Of a stretch of 64,000 nt of DNA, positions 53,821 to 62,400 are shown piece after piece. The notes beneath the pieces were generated by a model, which saw only the letters and a program-made list of their open reading frames with translations, ran no database searches and had not been told where the DNA came from. The position numbers were made by a program, and so were the translations under genes. Each line of letters begins with the position of its first letter. Positions within the stretch are counted from its first letter, which is position 1. Source of the stretch: Nostoc sp. UHCC 0870 (GTDB lineage Bacteria > Cyanobacteriota > Cyanobacteriia > Cyanobacteriales > Nostocaceae); contig NZ_CP091913.1 of assembly GCF_022063185.1 (NCBI RefSeq), positions 1,550,001-1,614,000 of the forward strand. The letters run 5' to 3'.

Positions 53821-55449
53821 GTGCAGATTTTACCTACACTCCAGAAATTTTCGGTCTTGTGTTTGTTATTGGCGATCGCATCTTGTCAAAGAGTCCAGTC
53901 TCAGAATACCCGTCTGCCTGCTCTCCCACAAGACCCATTTGTGAAAGTTTACTTTAATCAGTCTGAGTCTGCTGAATATCGAGAACCTTACCGTCAGCAA
54001 AATCGATTGGGAGATAACTTAGAACAGCAGATTATTGATGCTATTTCCCAAGCTAAATCTACTATAGATGTAGCAGTACAAGAATTACGTTTACCGGGAA
54101 TTGCCCAAGCTTTAAGCGATAAACAAAAAGCTGGGGTTAAAGTCAGGGTGATTTTAGAAAATAATTATAGCCGTCCCTGGAGTAGTTTTACTGCTGAGGA
54201 AGTCAAGAAATTACCTCTCAGAGAAAAAGACAGATATCTAGAATATTTTAAATTTGTAGACCAAAACCAAGATAATCAACTTAGCCAGGAAGAAATTAAC
54301 CAAAGAGATGCTTTGAGCATTTTACAAAATACCAAAATCCCGTGGATAGATGACAAAGCAGATGGTTCAGCAGGTAGTAACTTGATGCACCATAAGTTTG
54401 TTATTGTAGATAATCGGATCGTGATTATTACTTCAGCTAATTTTACCTTGAGTGATATTCATGGAGATTTCACTAATCCCACCAGCTTAGGTAATCCTAA
54501 TAACTTCTTAGAAATTGATAGCCCAGAGATAGCCACTTTATTGACAGAAGAGTTTAATCTTATGTGGGGTGATGGTGCAGGAGGTAAACCAGATAGTAAA
54601 TTTGGTTTAAAGAAACCTGTCCGTTCTCCTAAAACAATTATATTAGGCGACAACAAAATTACGGTACATTTTTCACCTACTTCACCTAGTCAACCTTGGA
54701 GTAGTACCAGTAATGGTTTAATTGGTGAAACCTTAAATTCAGCTACTAAATCTGTTGATATGGCGTTATTTGTCTTTTCTGAACAACGACTTGCCAATAT
54801 TTTAGAAACTCGTCATCAAGAAAATGTATCGATTCGGGCTTTAATTGATAGACAATTCGCCTATCGTCCTTACAGCGAAGCCCTAGATATGATGGGGGTA
54901 GCTTTAAGTGATAAATGTAAATATGAATTAGATAACAAGCCTTGGAAAAATCCTATTACTACTGTTGGTGTACCTATATTACCTAAAGGGGATTTATTAC
55001 ATCATAAGTTTGCGGTAGTTGATCAACAAACAGTAATTGCAGGTTCTCATAACTGGTCAAATGCAGCTAATCATGCTAATGATGAAACGTTAATCATAAT
55101 TGAAAATCCTACCATTGCTGCTCATTATGTGCGGGAATTTGCACGTCTTTACACTAAAGCTAAAATTGGTGTGCCAGAAAATATCCAAGCCAAAATTCAA
55201 TTAGAACAAAAACAATGTCCTCAGATTTTAAGCCCAAATTCAAGTATTGATAAACTAAGTAAATTAGTAAACGTTAATACAGCTAGTTTAGAAGAATTAA
55301 CAAATCTACCAGGGGTTGGTAAAAAGTTAGCCGAAAAAATTATCATTGCCCGTCAACAAAAGAAATTCACATCATTAGAAGATTTAGAAAAAGTTCCCGG
55401 CATAAGTAATAGAATGGTAACTAATTGGCAAGGTTATATTGAGTTATAA
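53821..55449 (+). CDS. Phospholipase-D-fold lipoprotein with EF-hand insert and HhH tail
   Basis: About 542 residues, probably a secreted nuclease or phosphodiesterase. Lipoprotein signal: KFSVLCLLLAIASC with the lipidated Cys at 22. First HKD motif HHKFVIVD at about 190-197, second HHKFAVVD at about 393-400, each followed by the family Asn/Ser patch (ITSANFTL, AGSHNWSNAAN), so both half sites are intact. Inserted before the first HKD is an EF-hand-type loop DQNQDNQLSQEE (147-158), suggesting calcium binding. The last 60 residues are a ComEA-like helix-hairpin-helix pair (VNVNTASLEELTNLPGVGKK), a DNA-binding element. The GTG start at 53821 is the only one that keeps the signal peptide; a stop lies four codons upstream. 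Confidence 0.88.
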   Translation: MQILPTLQKFSVLCLLLAIASCQRVQSQNTRLPALPQDPFVKVYFNQSESAEYREPYRQQNRLGDNLEQQIIDAISQAKSTIDVAVQELRLPGIAQALSDKQKAGVKVRVILENNYSRPWSSFTAEEVKKLPLREKDRYLEYFKFVDQNQDNQLSQEEINQRDALSILQNTKIPWIDDKADGSAGSNLMHHKFVIVDNRIVIITSANFTLSDIHGDFTNPTSLGNPNNFLEIDSPEIATLLTEEFNLMWGDGAGGKPDSKFGLKKPVRSPKTIILGDNKITVHFSPTSPSQPWSSTSNGLIGETLNSATKSVDMALFVFSEQRLANILETRHQENVSIRALIDRQFAYRPYSEALDMMGVALSDKCKYELDNKPWKNPITTVGVPILPKGDLLHHKFAVVDQQTVIAGSHNWSNAANHANDETLIIIENPTIAAHYVREFARLYTKAKIGVPENIQAKIQLEQKQCPQILSPNSSIDKLSKLVNVNTASLEELTNLPGVGKKLAEKIIIARQQKKFTSLEDLEKVPGISNRMVTNWQGYIEL

Positions 55450-55631
55450 AAATTTTAGTTCGTAGTAAGGACTTCAGTCCTTAATATTATAAAGAGAACT
55501 AAATTCCTCTCTACAAACCTATTTGCATCAGCCAAAAGTATAGTAATTTTCTATCTATGCTTACAGAAAGAGGAAACTTGACCGACAAAATATTTAGCAT
55601 AAACCCAAGTTACATTGATCGGAGTGGGTTT

Positions 55632-55877
55632 ATGACTTACGAAAAAAGAGACGAATTACCCCAAGAAATTAGAGAACAATTACCAGAACACGCCCAACAA
55701 ATTTTTATGGCGGCATTTAATGCAGCCCAAACAGATGGTATGAGCGAGGAAGGGGCTAGTAATGTGGCTTGGAATAGTGTAAAAAATGGATATGAACAAG
55801 GTAGCGATCGCCAATGGCATAGAAAACCAGAAGACCCAGCAATACATAACAAAGCTGTGATGTCTGGCGGTAATTAG
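55632..55877 (+). CDS. ChaB-family protein
   Basis: 81 residues: DELPQEIREQLPEHAQQIFMAAFNAA followed by GASNVAWNSVKNGY, the ChaB signature. ChaB was named as a regulator of cation transport, but its molecular role is poorly known; many bacteria carry stand-alone copies. GGAG seven bases before the ATG at 55632 fixes the start; a frame running from 55557 adds 25 unconserved residues. It stands alone between the PLD-fold lipoprotein and the S4 protein. Confidence 0.88.
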   Translation: MTYEKRDELPQEIREQLPEHAQQIFMAAFNAAQTDGMSEEGASNVAWNSVKNGYEQGSDRQWHRKPEDPAIHNKAVMSGGN

Positions 55878-55988
55878 TTCAGGTCAACATTAAAATCAAG
55901 GTAGGTTGTAAATTATACAAACTGCCTTGATAAATATGGCGATCGCTTCGGTAAAATTTAAAGTTAGTCGCTATTTTTAAACTCTCAC

Positions 55989-56183
55989 ATGATTAAACTC
56001 GACCAGTTTCTTAAATTTATAGGTATAGCCTCAACAGGAGGTCAAGCCAAACTCATGATCAATGATGGTAATGTCAAAGTCAATGGCATGATTGAAACCC
56101 GGCGAGGACGGAAATTAGTATCAGCAGACCAAGTAACAGTAGCCGGAAAAACTTTTAAGGTTGAGGAGATAATTCAAGAATAG
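55989..56183 (+). CDS. Small S4-domain RNA-binding protein (YbcJ-like)
   Basis: 64 residues, essentially one S4 domain: LDQFLKFIGIASTGGQAKLMINDGNVKVNG then RRGRKLVSADQVTVAGKTF. YbcJ-type proteins bind structured RNA, probably at ribosomes; the related RqcP acts in ribosome quality control. No catalytic pseudouridine synthase domain follows. Short but with a clear ATG at 55989. Confidence 0.87.
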   Translation: MIKLDQFLKFIGIASTGGQAKLMINDGNVKVNGMIETRRGRKLVSADQVTVAGKTFKVEEIIQE

Positions 56184-56334
56184 CGTTGACGTTAGGCAGC
56201 TTCTTTTATTTTTAAAGCAAATTAGGCGATCGCTATCACCCAACTTAGAGATTTCTGGTTGATGGTCACAGACCGAGATAAATCATTACACTGAGAGTTA
56301 GTTGCCTTGCTGGGATGGATATCCCGTAGAAACC

Positions 56335-57549
56335 ATGACTGAAAAGAGTATGAGAATTGTGATCCTTGGTGGAGGCTTTGGTGGTCTCTACACAGCTTTG
56401 CGTTTAAGTCAATTACCTTGGGAATCTGAACAAAAACCAGAAATTGTACTCATCGACCAAAGCGATCGCTTCCTATTTTCCCCTTTATTGTACGAATTAC
56501 TCACTGGAGAACTGCAAACTTGGGAAATTGCCCCTCCCTTTGAAGAACTTTTACAAGGCACAGGTATACGTTTTTATCAAGCAGTCGCCTCTGGAATTGA
56601 CATTGACCAACAACGGGTACACTTACAAAATGGCCCAGAAATTACCTATGATCGCTTAGTATTAGCCCTAGGTGGAGAAACACCCCTAGATTTAGTTCCC
56701 GGTGCGACATCCTACGCTTATCCCTTCCGCACTATCAATGATGCTTATCGCCTCGAAGAACGGCTACGAGTTCTAGAAGAATCGGATGCTGAGAAAATTA
56801 GAGTAGCTATTGTTGGCGGTGGCTACAGTGGGGTGGAATTAGCTTGTAAATTGGCAGATAGGCTAGGAGAAAGAGGGCGTTTTCGCTTAATTGAAATTGG
56901 CGACCAAATTTTAAGAACTTCCCCAGAATTTAACCGCGAAGCCGCCAAGAAAGCTTTAGAGGCGAGGGGTGTGTTTCTCGATTTAGACACCAAAATTGAA
57001 TCAATTACCCAAGATACCATCTCCCTAGAATATAAAAGTCAAGTAGATACAATCCCTGTAGATATTGTGATTTGGACTGTGGGTACACGGGTTGCACCTG
57101 TAGTCAAAGCCCTACCTTTCAAACAAAATCAGCGTGGGCAAATCACGACTAACACCACATTACAAGTCCTTGACCATCCAGAAATTTTTGCTTTGGGAGA
57201 CTTAGCCGACTGTCTCGACGCGAATGGTCAACAAATTCCCGCCACAGCCCAAGCAGCTTTTCAACAAGCAGACTATACAGCTTGGAACATCTGGGCTTCT
57301 TTGACAAACCGCCCCTTGCTACCTTTCCGCTATCAACAGTTAGGGGAAATGATGGCACTAGGCAAAGATAATGCCACTTTAGCAGGGTTAGGAATTAAGT
57401 TAGATGGTTCTTTAGCATCTATTGCCCGTCGTTTGGCTTACTTATACAGAATGCCAACATTTGATCATCAGCTAAAAGTCGGTTTTAATTGGTTAGTCCG
57501 TCCTATTATAGAAACACTTTCTTCTGTGGCGGATAATGAAAAGTGGTGA
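56335..57549 (+). CDS. Type II NAD(P)H dehydrogenase (NDH-2-like)
   Basis: Single-subunit flavoprotein that passes electrons from NAD(P)H to quinone at the membrane face without pumping protons. 404 residues: FAD site RIVILGGGFGGLYTALRL, NAD(P) site VAIVGGGYSGVELACKLAD, DIVIWTVGTRVAP and the second FAD contact EIFALGDLADC, with TAQAAFQQADYTAWNIW. Cyanobacteria keep several such enzymes; one (NdbB) reduces demethylphylloquinone in vitamin K1 synthesis, and this sequence could be that one, but I cannot tell. The ATG at 56335 is preferred; a TTG at 56302 adds 11 unconserved residues. Confidence 0.9.
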   Translation: MTEKSMRIVILGGGFGGLYTALRLSQLPWESEQKPEIVLIDQSDRFLFSPLLYELLTGELQTWEIAPPFEELLQGTGIRFYQAVASGIDIDQQRVHLQNGPEITYDRLVLALGGETPLDLVPGATSYAYPFRTINDAYRLEERLRVLEESDAEKIRVAIVGGGYSGVELACKLADRLGERGRFRLIEIGDQILRTSPEFNREAAKKALEARGVFLDLDTKIESITQDTISLEYKSQVDTIPVDIVIWTVGTRVAPVVKALPFKQNQRGQITTNTTLQVLDHPEIFALGDLADCLDANGQQIPATAQAAFQQADYTAWNIWASLTNRPLLPFRYQQLGEMMALGKDNATLAGLGIKLDGSLASIARRLAYLYRMPTFDHQLKVGFNWLVRPIIETLSSVADNEKW

Positions 57550-57571
57550 GTGCTGAGTGCTGAGTGGTGAG
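57547..57571. repeat. Tandem GTGCTGA repeat
   Basis: Three to four copies of GTGCTGA/GTGGTGA just after the NDH-2 stop codon, part of the same repeat family as 53598-53646. Confidence 0.85.
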
Positions 57572-57655
57572 TCAACAATCATCAATCAACAGTCAACATT
57601 CAGCACTGAGTATTTCCCCTAACCAAATTAAAATTCATCATTGTCAGCAAGTTTA

Positions 57656-58306
57656 ATGGAAAGACCCAAAGTTATTTTTTTAGATGCGGTGGGTACACTC
57701 TTTGGTGTCAAAGGCAGCGTCGGTAAAGTTTATAGTCAGTTAGCCCTAGAGTTTGGTGTGGAGGCTTCCGCAGAAATTTTAGATAAAGCATTTATGGAAA
57801 GCTTTAAAGCTGCACCACCACCAATATTTCCTGATGCAGAATTAGAAGATATTCCCCAAAGAGAATTTGAGTGGTGGCGAACTATTGCTTTAAACACCTT
57901 TGAAAGTGCAGGTATCATCAATCAATTTGCTGACTTCTCTAATTTTTTTGGAGAACTTTACATTCACTTTGGTACTGCCGAACCGTGGTTTATTTATCCT
58001 GATGTTTTACAATCTCTTAGCAATTGGAAACATTTAGGAATTGAATTAGGTGTGTTGTCTAACTTCGATTCCCGGATTTACTCGGTCTTGCAAGCTTTAG
58101 AATTGAGTCATTTCTTCACGTCTGTAACCATTTCTACCCAAGTAGGTGCAGCCAAACCCAACCCCAAAATTTTTGCAGCTGCTTTAGAAAAACACGATTG
58201 TTCCCCTGCTTCAGCATGGCATATTGGTGACAGTATTGTAGAAGATTATCAAGGATCAAAAGCGGCTGGACTAAGAGGGATTTGGATTAATCGGGAAGAA
58301 GGTTAA
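57656..58306 (+). CDS. HAD-superfamily hydrolase, variant motif I
   Basis: 216 residues of the haloacid dehalogenase fold. Motif I reads FLDAVGTLFG with nucleophile Asp10; the residue two places on, normally Asp in phosphatases, is Val12. Motif II is LGVLSNFDSRI (Ser), motif III has the Lys in GAAKPNPKIF, and motif IV is HIGDSIVEDYQGSKAAGLRGIW. A helical cap occupies about 20-100. Loss of the general-acid Asp points away from standard phosphatase chemistry; similar cyanobacterial and plant HAD-IA proteins with DxVGT exist. The start is the ATG at 57656; TTG at 57641 is in frame. Confidence 0.87.
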   Translation: MERPKVIFLDAVGTLFGVKGSVGKVYSQLALEFGVEASAEILDKAFMESFKAAPPPIFPDAELEDIPQREFEWWRTIALNTFESAGIINQFADFSNFFGELYIHFGTAEPWFIYPDVLQSLSNWKHLGIELGVLSNFDSRIYSVLQALELSHFFTSVTISTQVGAAKPNPKIFAAALEKHDCSPASAWHIGDSIVEDYQGSKAAGLRGIWINREEG

Positions 58307-58313
58307 CAATAGC

Positions 58314-59393
58314 TTATACCTTGGGCAGAAAGACTGTAAATACCGCCCCCTTGGGTTGGTTATTTTCGACGTTTATTTTGCCCCCGTGGGCTTCTACTAC
58401 CATTTTGCAAAATGCTAATCCTAACCCCAGTTGTGAAACTTCTGGCATTAGTGTTCCCACTTCATATTTCTCAAAAATTACCTGTTTGAGGTTTTCACTG
58501 ACCCCTGAACCTGAATCAGTAATCTGAACTATCACACCCTCTGCACCTAAATTATCAGTTCGCAGAATAACTTGACTGTTTTTTGGTGAGAACTTGATAG
58601 CATTGGATAACAGGTTATCTATAACTCTACGAAATATTAAAGCATCTAAGTTGATATAAAGATCAAGTGGGAATAGATGACTGATGAGTTGAATATGCTT
58701 TTGAGATGCGATCGCTGCAAAATTATTTAATACTGATAAACATAGCTGATTTAAGTCTATCTCTCCAAAATTTAGCATCATTTTGCCAGATTCTAACTTG
58801 GCCATTAGCAATAAATCATCAATTAAAGATTGCAGATGTTGCACGGAAGCAATGATCTGATCAATTTTGTTTTGCTGCTTGTGAATCGGAAAATCAGGTA
58901 ATTGTAAGATTTCGGTGGCTAGTAAAATAGATGTCAGGGGATTACGCATATCATGCAAGACCATCTTCACCATGTCTTCCCTGAGCTGTAGTAATGTTTG
59001 TAATTTGTCATGCTGTTGCTTAATCCGCAGCATTGAGTTAACCCTAGCACGTAACTCTAAACCATTCACAGGTTTACTGATAAAGTCATCTGCACCGGCG
59101 GACATACACCGCACCAAGTCTTCTTTTGCCGTCAAAGCTGTAACCATAATGATCGGAATATGCTGCCATTGAGAATTGGATTTGATGCGTTTGCATACTT
59201 CGATACCATCCAAATCGGGCATCATTACATCTAATAAAATTACATCTGGCTGTATAATTTTTAGCCGTTCTATTGCTCGCTGACCGTTAGCTGCATAGTT
59301 TAAATCATAACCCTCCCGAAACAGTAGGGTTTCAATTACATCAAAGTTATCTGGTTCATCGTCAACGACTAGAATGCAAGGCTGTTTATCCAT
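58314..59393 (-). CDS. Receiver plus histidine kinase (hybrid, 359 residues)
   Basis: A cytoplasmic receiver (5-125; VVDDEPDNFD, Asp in VILLDVMMPDLDG, FISKPVN) linked by a helix to HisKA (MVLHDMRNPLTSI with the phospho-His) and HATPase_c (VIDNLLSNAIKFS, ITDSGSGV, LGLGLAFCKMV). No sensory domain. It lies 12 bases downstream of the giant kinase, so they form an operon; the receiver is a likely target of phosphate from the first kinase. It converges on the HAD gene with a seven-base gap. Confidence 0.92.
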   Translation of the reverse strand: MDKQPCILVVDDEPDNFDVIETLLFREGYDLNYAANGQRAIERLKIIQPDVILLDVMMPDLDGIEVCKRIKSNSQWQHIPIIMVTALTAKEDLVRCMSAGADDFISKPVNGLELRARVNSMLRIKQQHDKLQTLLQLREDMVKMVLHDMRNPLTSILLATEILQLPDFPIHKQQNKIDQIIASVQHLQSLIDDLLLMAKLESGKMMLNFGEIDLNQLCLSVLNNFAAIASQKHIQLISHLFPLDLYINLDALIFRRVIDNLLSNAIKFSPKNSQVILRTDNLGAEGVIVQITDSGSGVSENLKQVIFEKYEVGTLMPEVSQLGLGLAFCKMVVEAHGGKINVENNQPKGAVFTVFLPKV

Positions 59394-59405
59394 TTACTAT
59401 ATATA

Positions 59406-62400
59406 TTACTTTTCTAACAAGTTTTGAATTATACTTGTAAGCTCTCTAAGCTTGACTGGTTTATTGACATAATCATTTGCCCCTGCTTGGAGACATTTTT
59501 CGCGATCGCCAGGCATGGCTAATGCTGTTAATGCAATTATGGGAACATTGGCTAATTCCCCATGTTCCCGAATGCGGCGAATAGCTTCTAAACCATTGAT
59601 CTCTGGCATTTGAATATCCATCAAAATCAAACTAGGATTTTGGGATATGGCCAAGTTAATGGCAGTTTGTCCATTGTCCGCTAGTATTACTCTATACCCT
59701 CTACTTTCAAGATAACTAGAAATGGTTTCAATATTTGCCTGATTATCTTCGGCTAAAAGAATTAAGGGCGATGCTGAAACTACCGATTGAATAGTTGATA
59801 AACTTGTTAAACCTAATTGTACATCTGCTGTGGGTGTAGGCAAAGTTAATTTTTGGACTACGTAAGGTAAACGCACAGTAAAGCAACTACCTTTACCTAT
59901 CTCACTACTGACAGTTACGTGTCCACCGTGCAACTCTGCTATTTGCCGTACTAAAGCCAGCCCTAAACCAGTGCCAGTATACTGTCGATTTAAGCGACTA
60001 TCGATCTGCACAAAGGATTGGAATAATTTTCCCATATCTTCGGGAGCAATACCAATACCTGTATCAATGACTGAAAAGCTAACCCAGTCTGAGCATTGCG
60101 TTTTCGAGCCGGGAGTATTTCCTGGAGTGGGATAGTTTTCAATTCTTTCTCGTCTCACTGCTAAGATAATAGACCCCCCTTCTGGGGTAAATTTCACAGC
60201 ATTATTCAGCAGGTTAATTAAAATTTGCCTGATCCGGCGTTCATCGACAGCAATCTGTCTAATAGTAGCTTGAATATTTAATCTGATTTGAATTTGCTTT
60301 TGATGTGCTAGTTGCTTGACAAAGGACAAACTAGACTCACACAGATAACAAATGGCAATGGGAGCAATTTGTAGTTCGAGTTTACCAGCTTCGATTTTGG
60401 CTAAATCGAGGATGTCGTTAATTAGTTCTAGCAGGTGTTTACCGCTACGTTCAATAGTAGATAAAGCGCGTTGTTGACGTTCTGTAATTTGACCAAATAC
60501 GCCTTCTAGCAAGCCTTCAGACATTCCCAAAATGGCGTTTAGGGGTGTGCGAAGTTCATGACTCATACTGGCGAGGAATTCATCTTTGAGGCGAGTAGCA
60601 CGGGATAACTCTGTATTTACATAAAGGAGTTGCTCATTCAACATTGACAATGCTACCTCTGCACGTTTGCGATCGCTCAGTTCGGTTTGCACTTGTTGAT
60701 AGAGGTCTGCTTGCTGAATAGCTACGGATAACTGACTAGCAATTTGCTGGAGTAAGTCAGTTTCATCGGGTTGCCATTGACGCTGTGTAGCACAGGCGTG
60801 AATGCTAATTAATCCCCAGACTCTGGGAGGTTGATTTTCTACTTTTTGAATAATCGGGGCGATAATTTTGGATTTAGCCTGTGTTTGTTGCATGAATTCC
60901 ACCAGACAATCACCCCAATCTTCATTTTCAGTATCTGTGACGATGCGGACATTACCTTCGCGATAAAATTCATAACATTGTTCAGGGAAGCAATCATCTT
61001 TCCGTAACGTACATTCTATGATTGGATATTCTGGGGCAACAGATTCTTCCAGCACTACCCCAGAACCATTGGTGACGAGATGAAAAATCAAGACGCGATC
61101 CGCCTGAAAAGTTTGTCTAATTTCGTTAACTGCTGATGAGAGAATTGACTTCAAATCAAGGGATTGTCGGATATGTTGAGTGATGTTTCTCAGCAGTCTT
61201 TCGCGCTGTGCTTGTTTTTGCAGTATTTCCTCGGCGCGTTTGCGATCGCTAATATCTTGAATTACACCAATCATATACTGTGGTTCACCAGCGAGCGATC
61301 GCACAAAGGAAACAGTCAGATATACCCAAACAAGTCTTCCTTGTTGATGTAGATAACGTTTCTCCATTGCAAATGTCTGAATTTCGCTAGCTAGAAGAGA
61401 CTCCATCTTAAGACAATCAGCAGTTATATCTTCTGGATGGGTAATATCCATAAAGGATCTACCCAGGAGTTCTGCTTCTGAATAACCAACAATATCTGCA
61501 AATTTTTGATTAATGCGGATGAATTTGCCTTGGATATCAACTTCGACTATACCCACATTCGCTTGCTCAAAGGTGGCACGAAACCGAGCTTCACTCTCTT
61601 GCAATGCTGCCGTCCGTTGTGTAATCTTTACTTCTAGTTTTTCATTGAGTTGTTCTAAAGCTTCTGTAGCTCGTTTGCGTTCTAGTTCTGCACTTGCGCG
61701 AGATGCAAACACACGCAAAGTTGCTTTCATGCGTTCTACTTCTTCTAGAGGGCGCGTATTGAGAATACAGAGGTTGCCTATAGCTATACCATTATTATCC
61801 CGCAGAGCTACACCTAAGTAGCATTCTGCTTCCATGATAGTCAGATCCGGATCTGCTGGAAATTCCTCGACAACGTTGCATTCACAGTAAAATATGCCTT
61901 CTGCCAATGCCCTTTGACAAGGAGTTTGAGCAATTTTATAGGTAATTTGGGGTTGCAATTGATTATTGGCAAAGAATCCCAGGGTTTTTAAGCAGTCCCC
62001 AATACGTTCTGTAACTAATACATAGGGCACATCAAGGGCTTTTGCGGTATAACAAGCTAGAGCCGAGAAAAATTCTGTCCCTGTTACGGCTGCTGTACCT
62101 TCAACCAATGTTTTTAAAGATTCTTCTGCACGTTTGCGTCCAGAGATGTCAGCCCCAGTACCGATGAGGCGATAGACTTGTCCGGTTTCATCGAGCAATG
62201 GTTTAAGCGTTACCAGTACCCAATAGCTGCCATTTGTATGGGAGTTAGTGAAATTCTCTTCAAAGGAAACAAGCTTTCCTGACTCGACACAAGCATCGTA
62301 TTGTTGACAGAGTAATGTCCCCGCAAATTCACCAAACAATTCTTTGGGGGTTTTACCCTTTGCTTCTGCTCCACTGATGCCACAAAAACGTTCGGCGACA

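Noticed and set aside
55557..55631. Longer ChaB protein by 25 residues
   Set aside because: GGAG before the ATG at 55632 and the family N-terminus support the short form.
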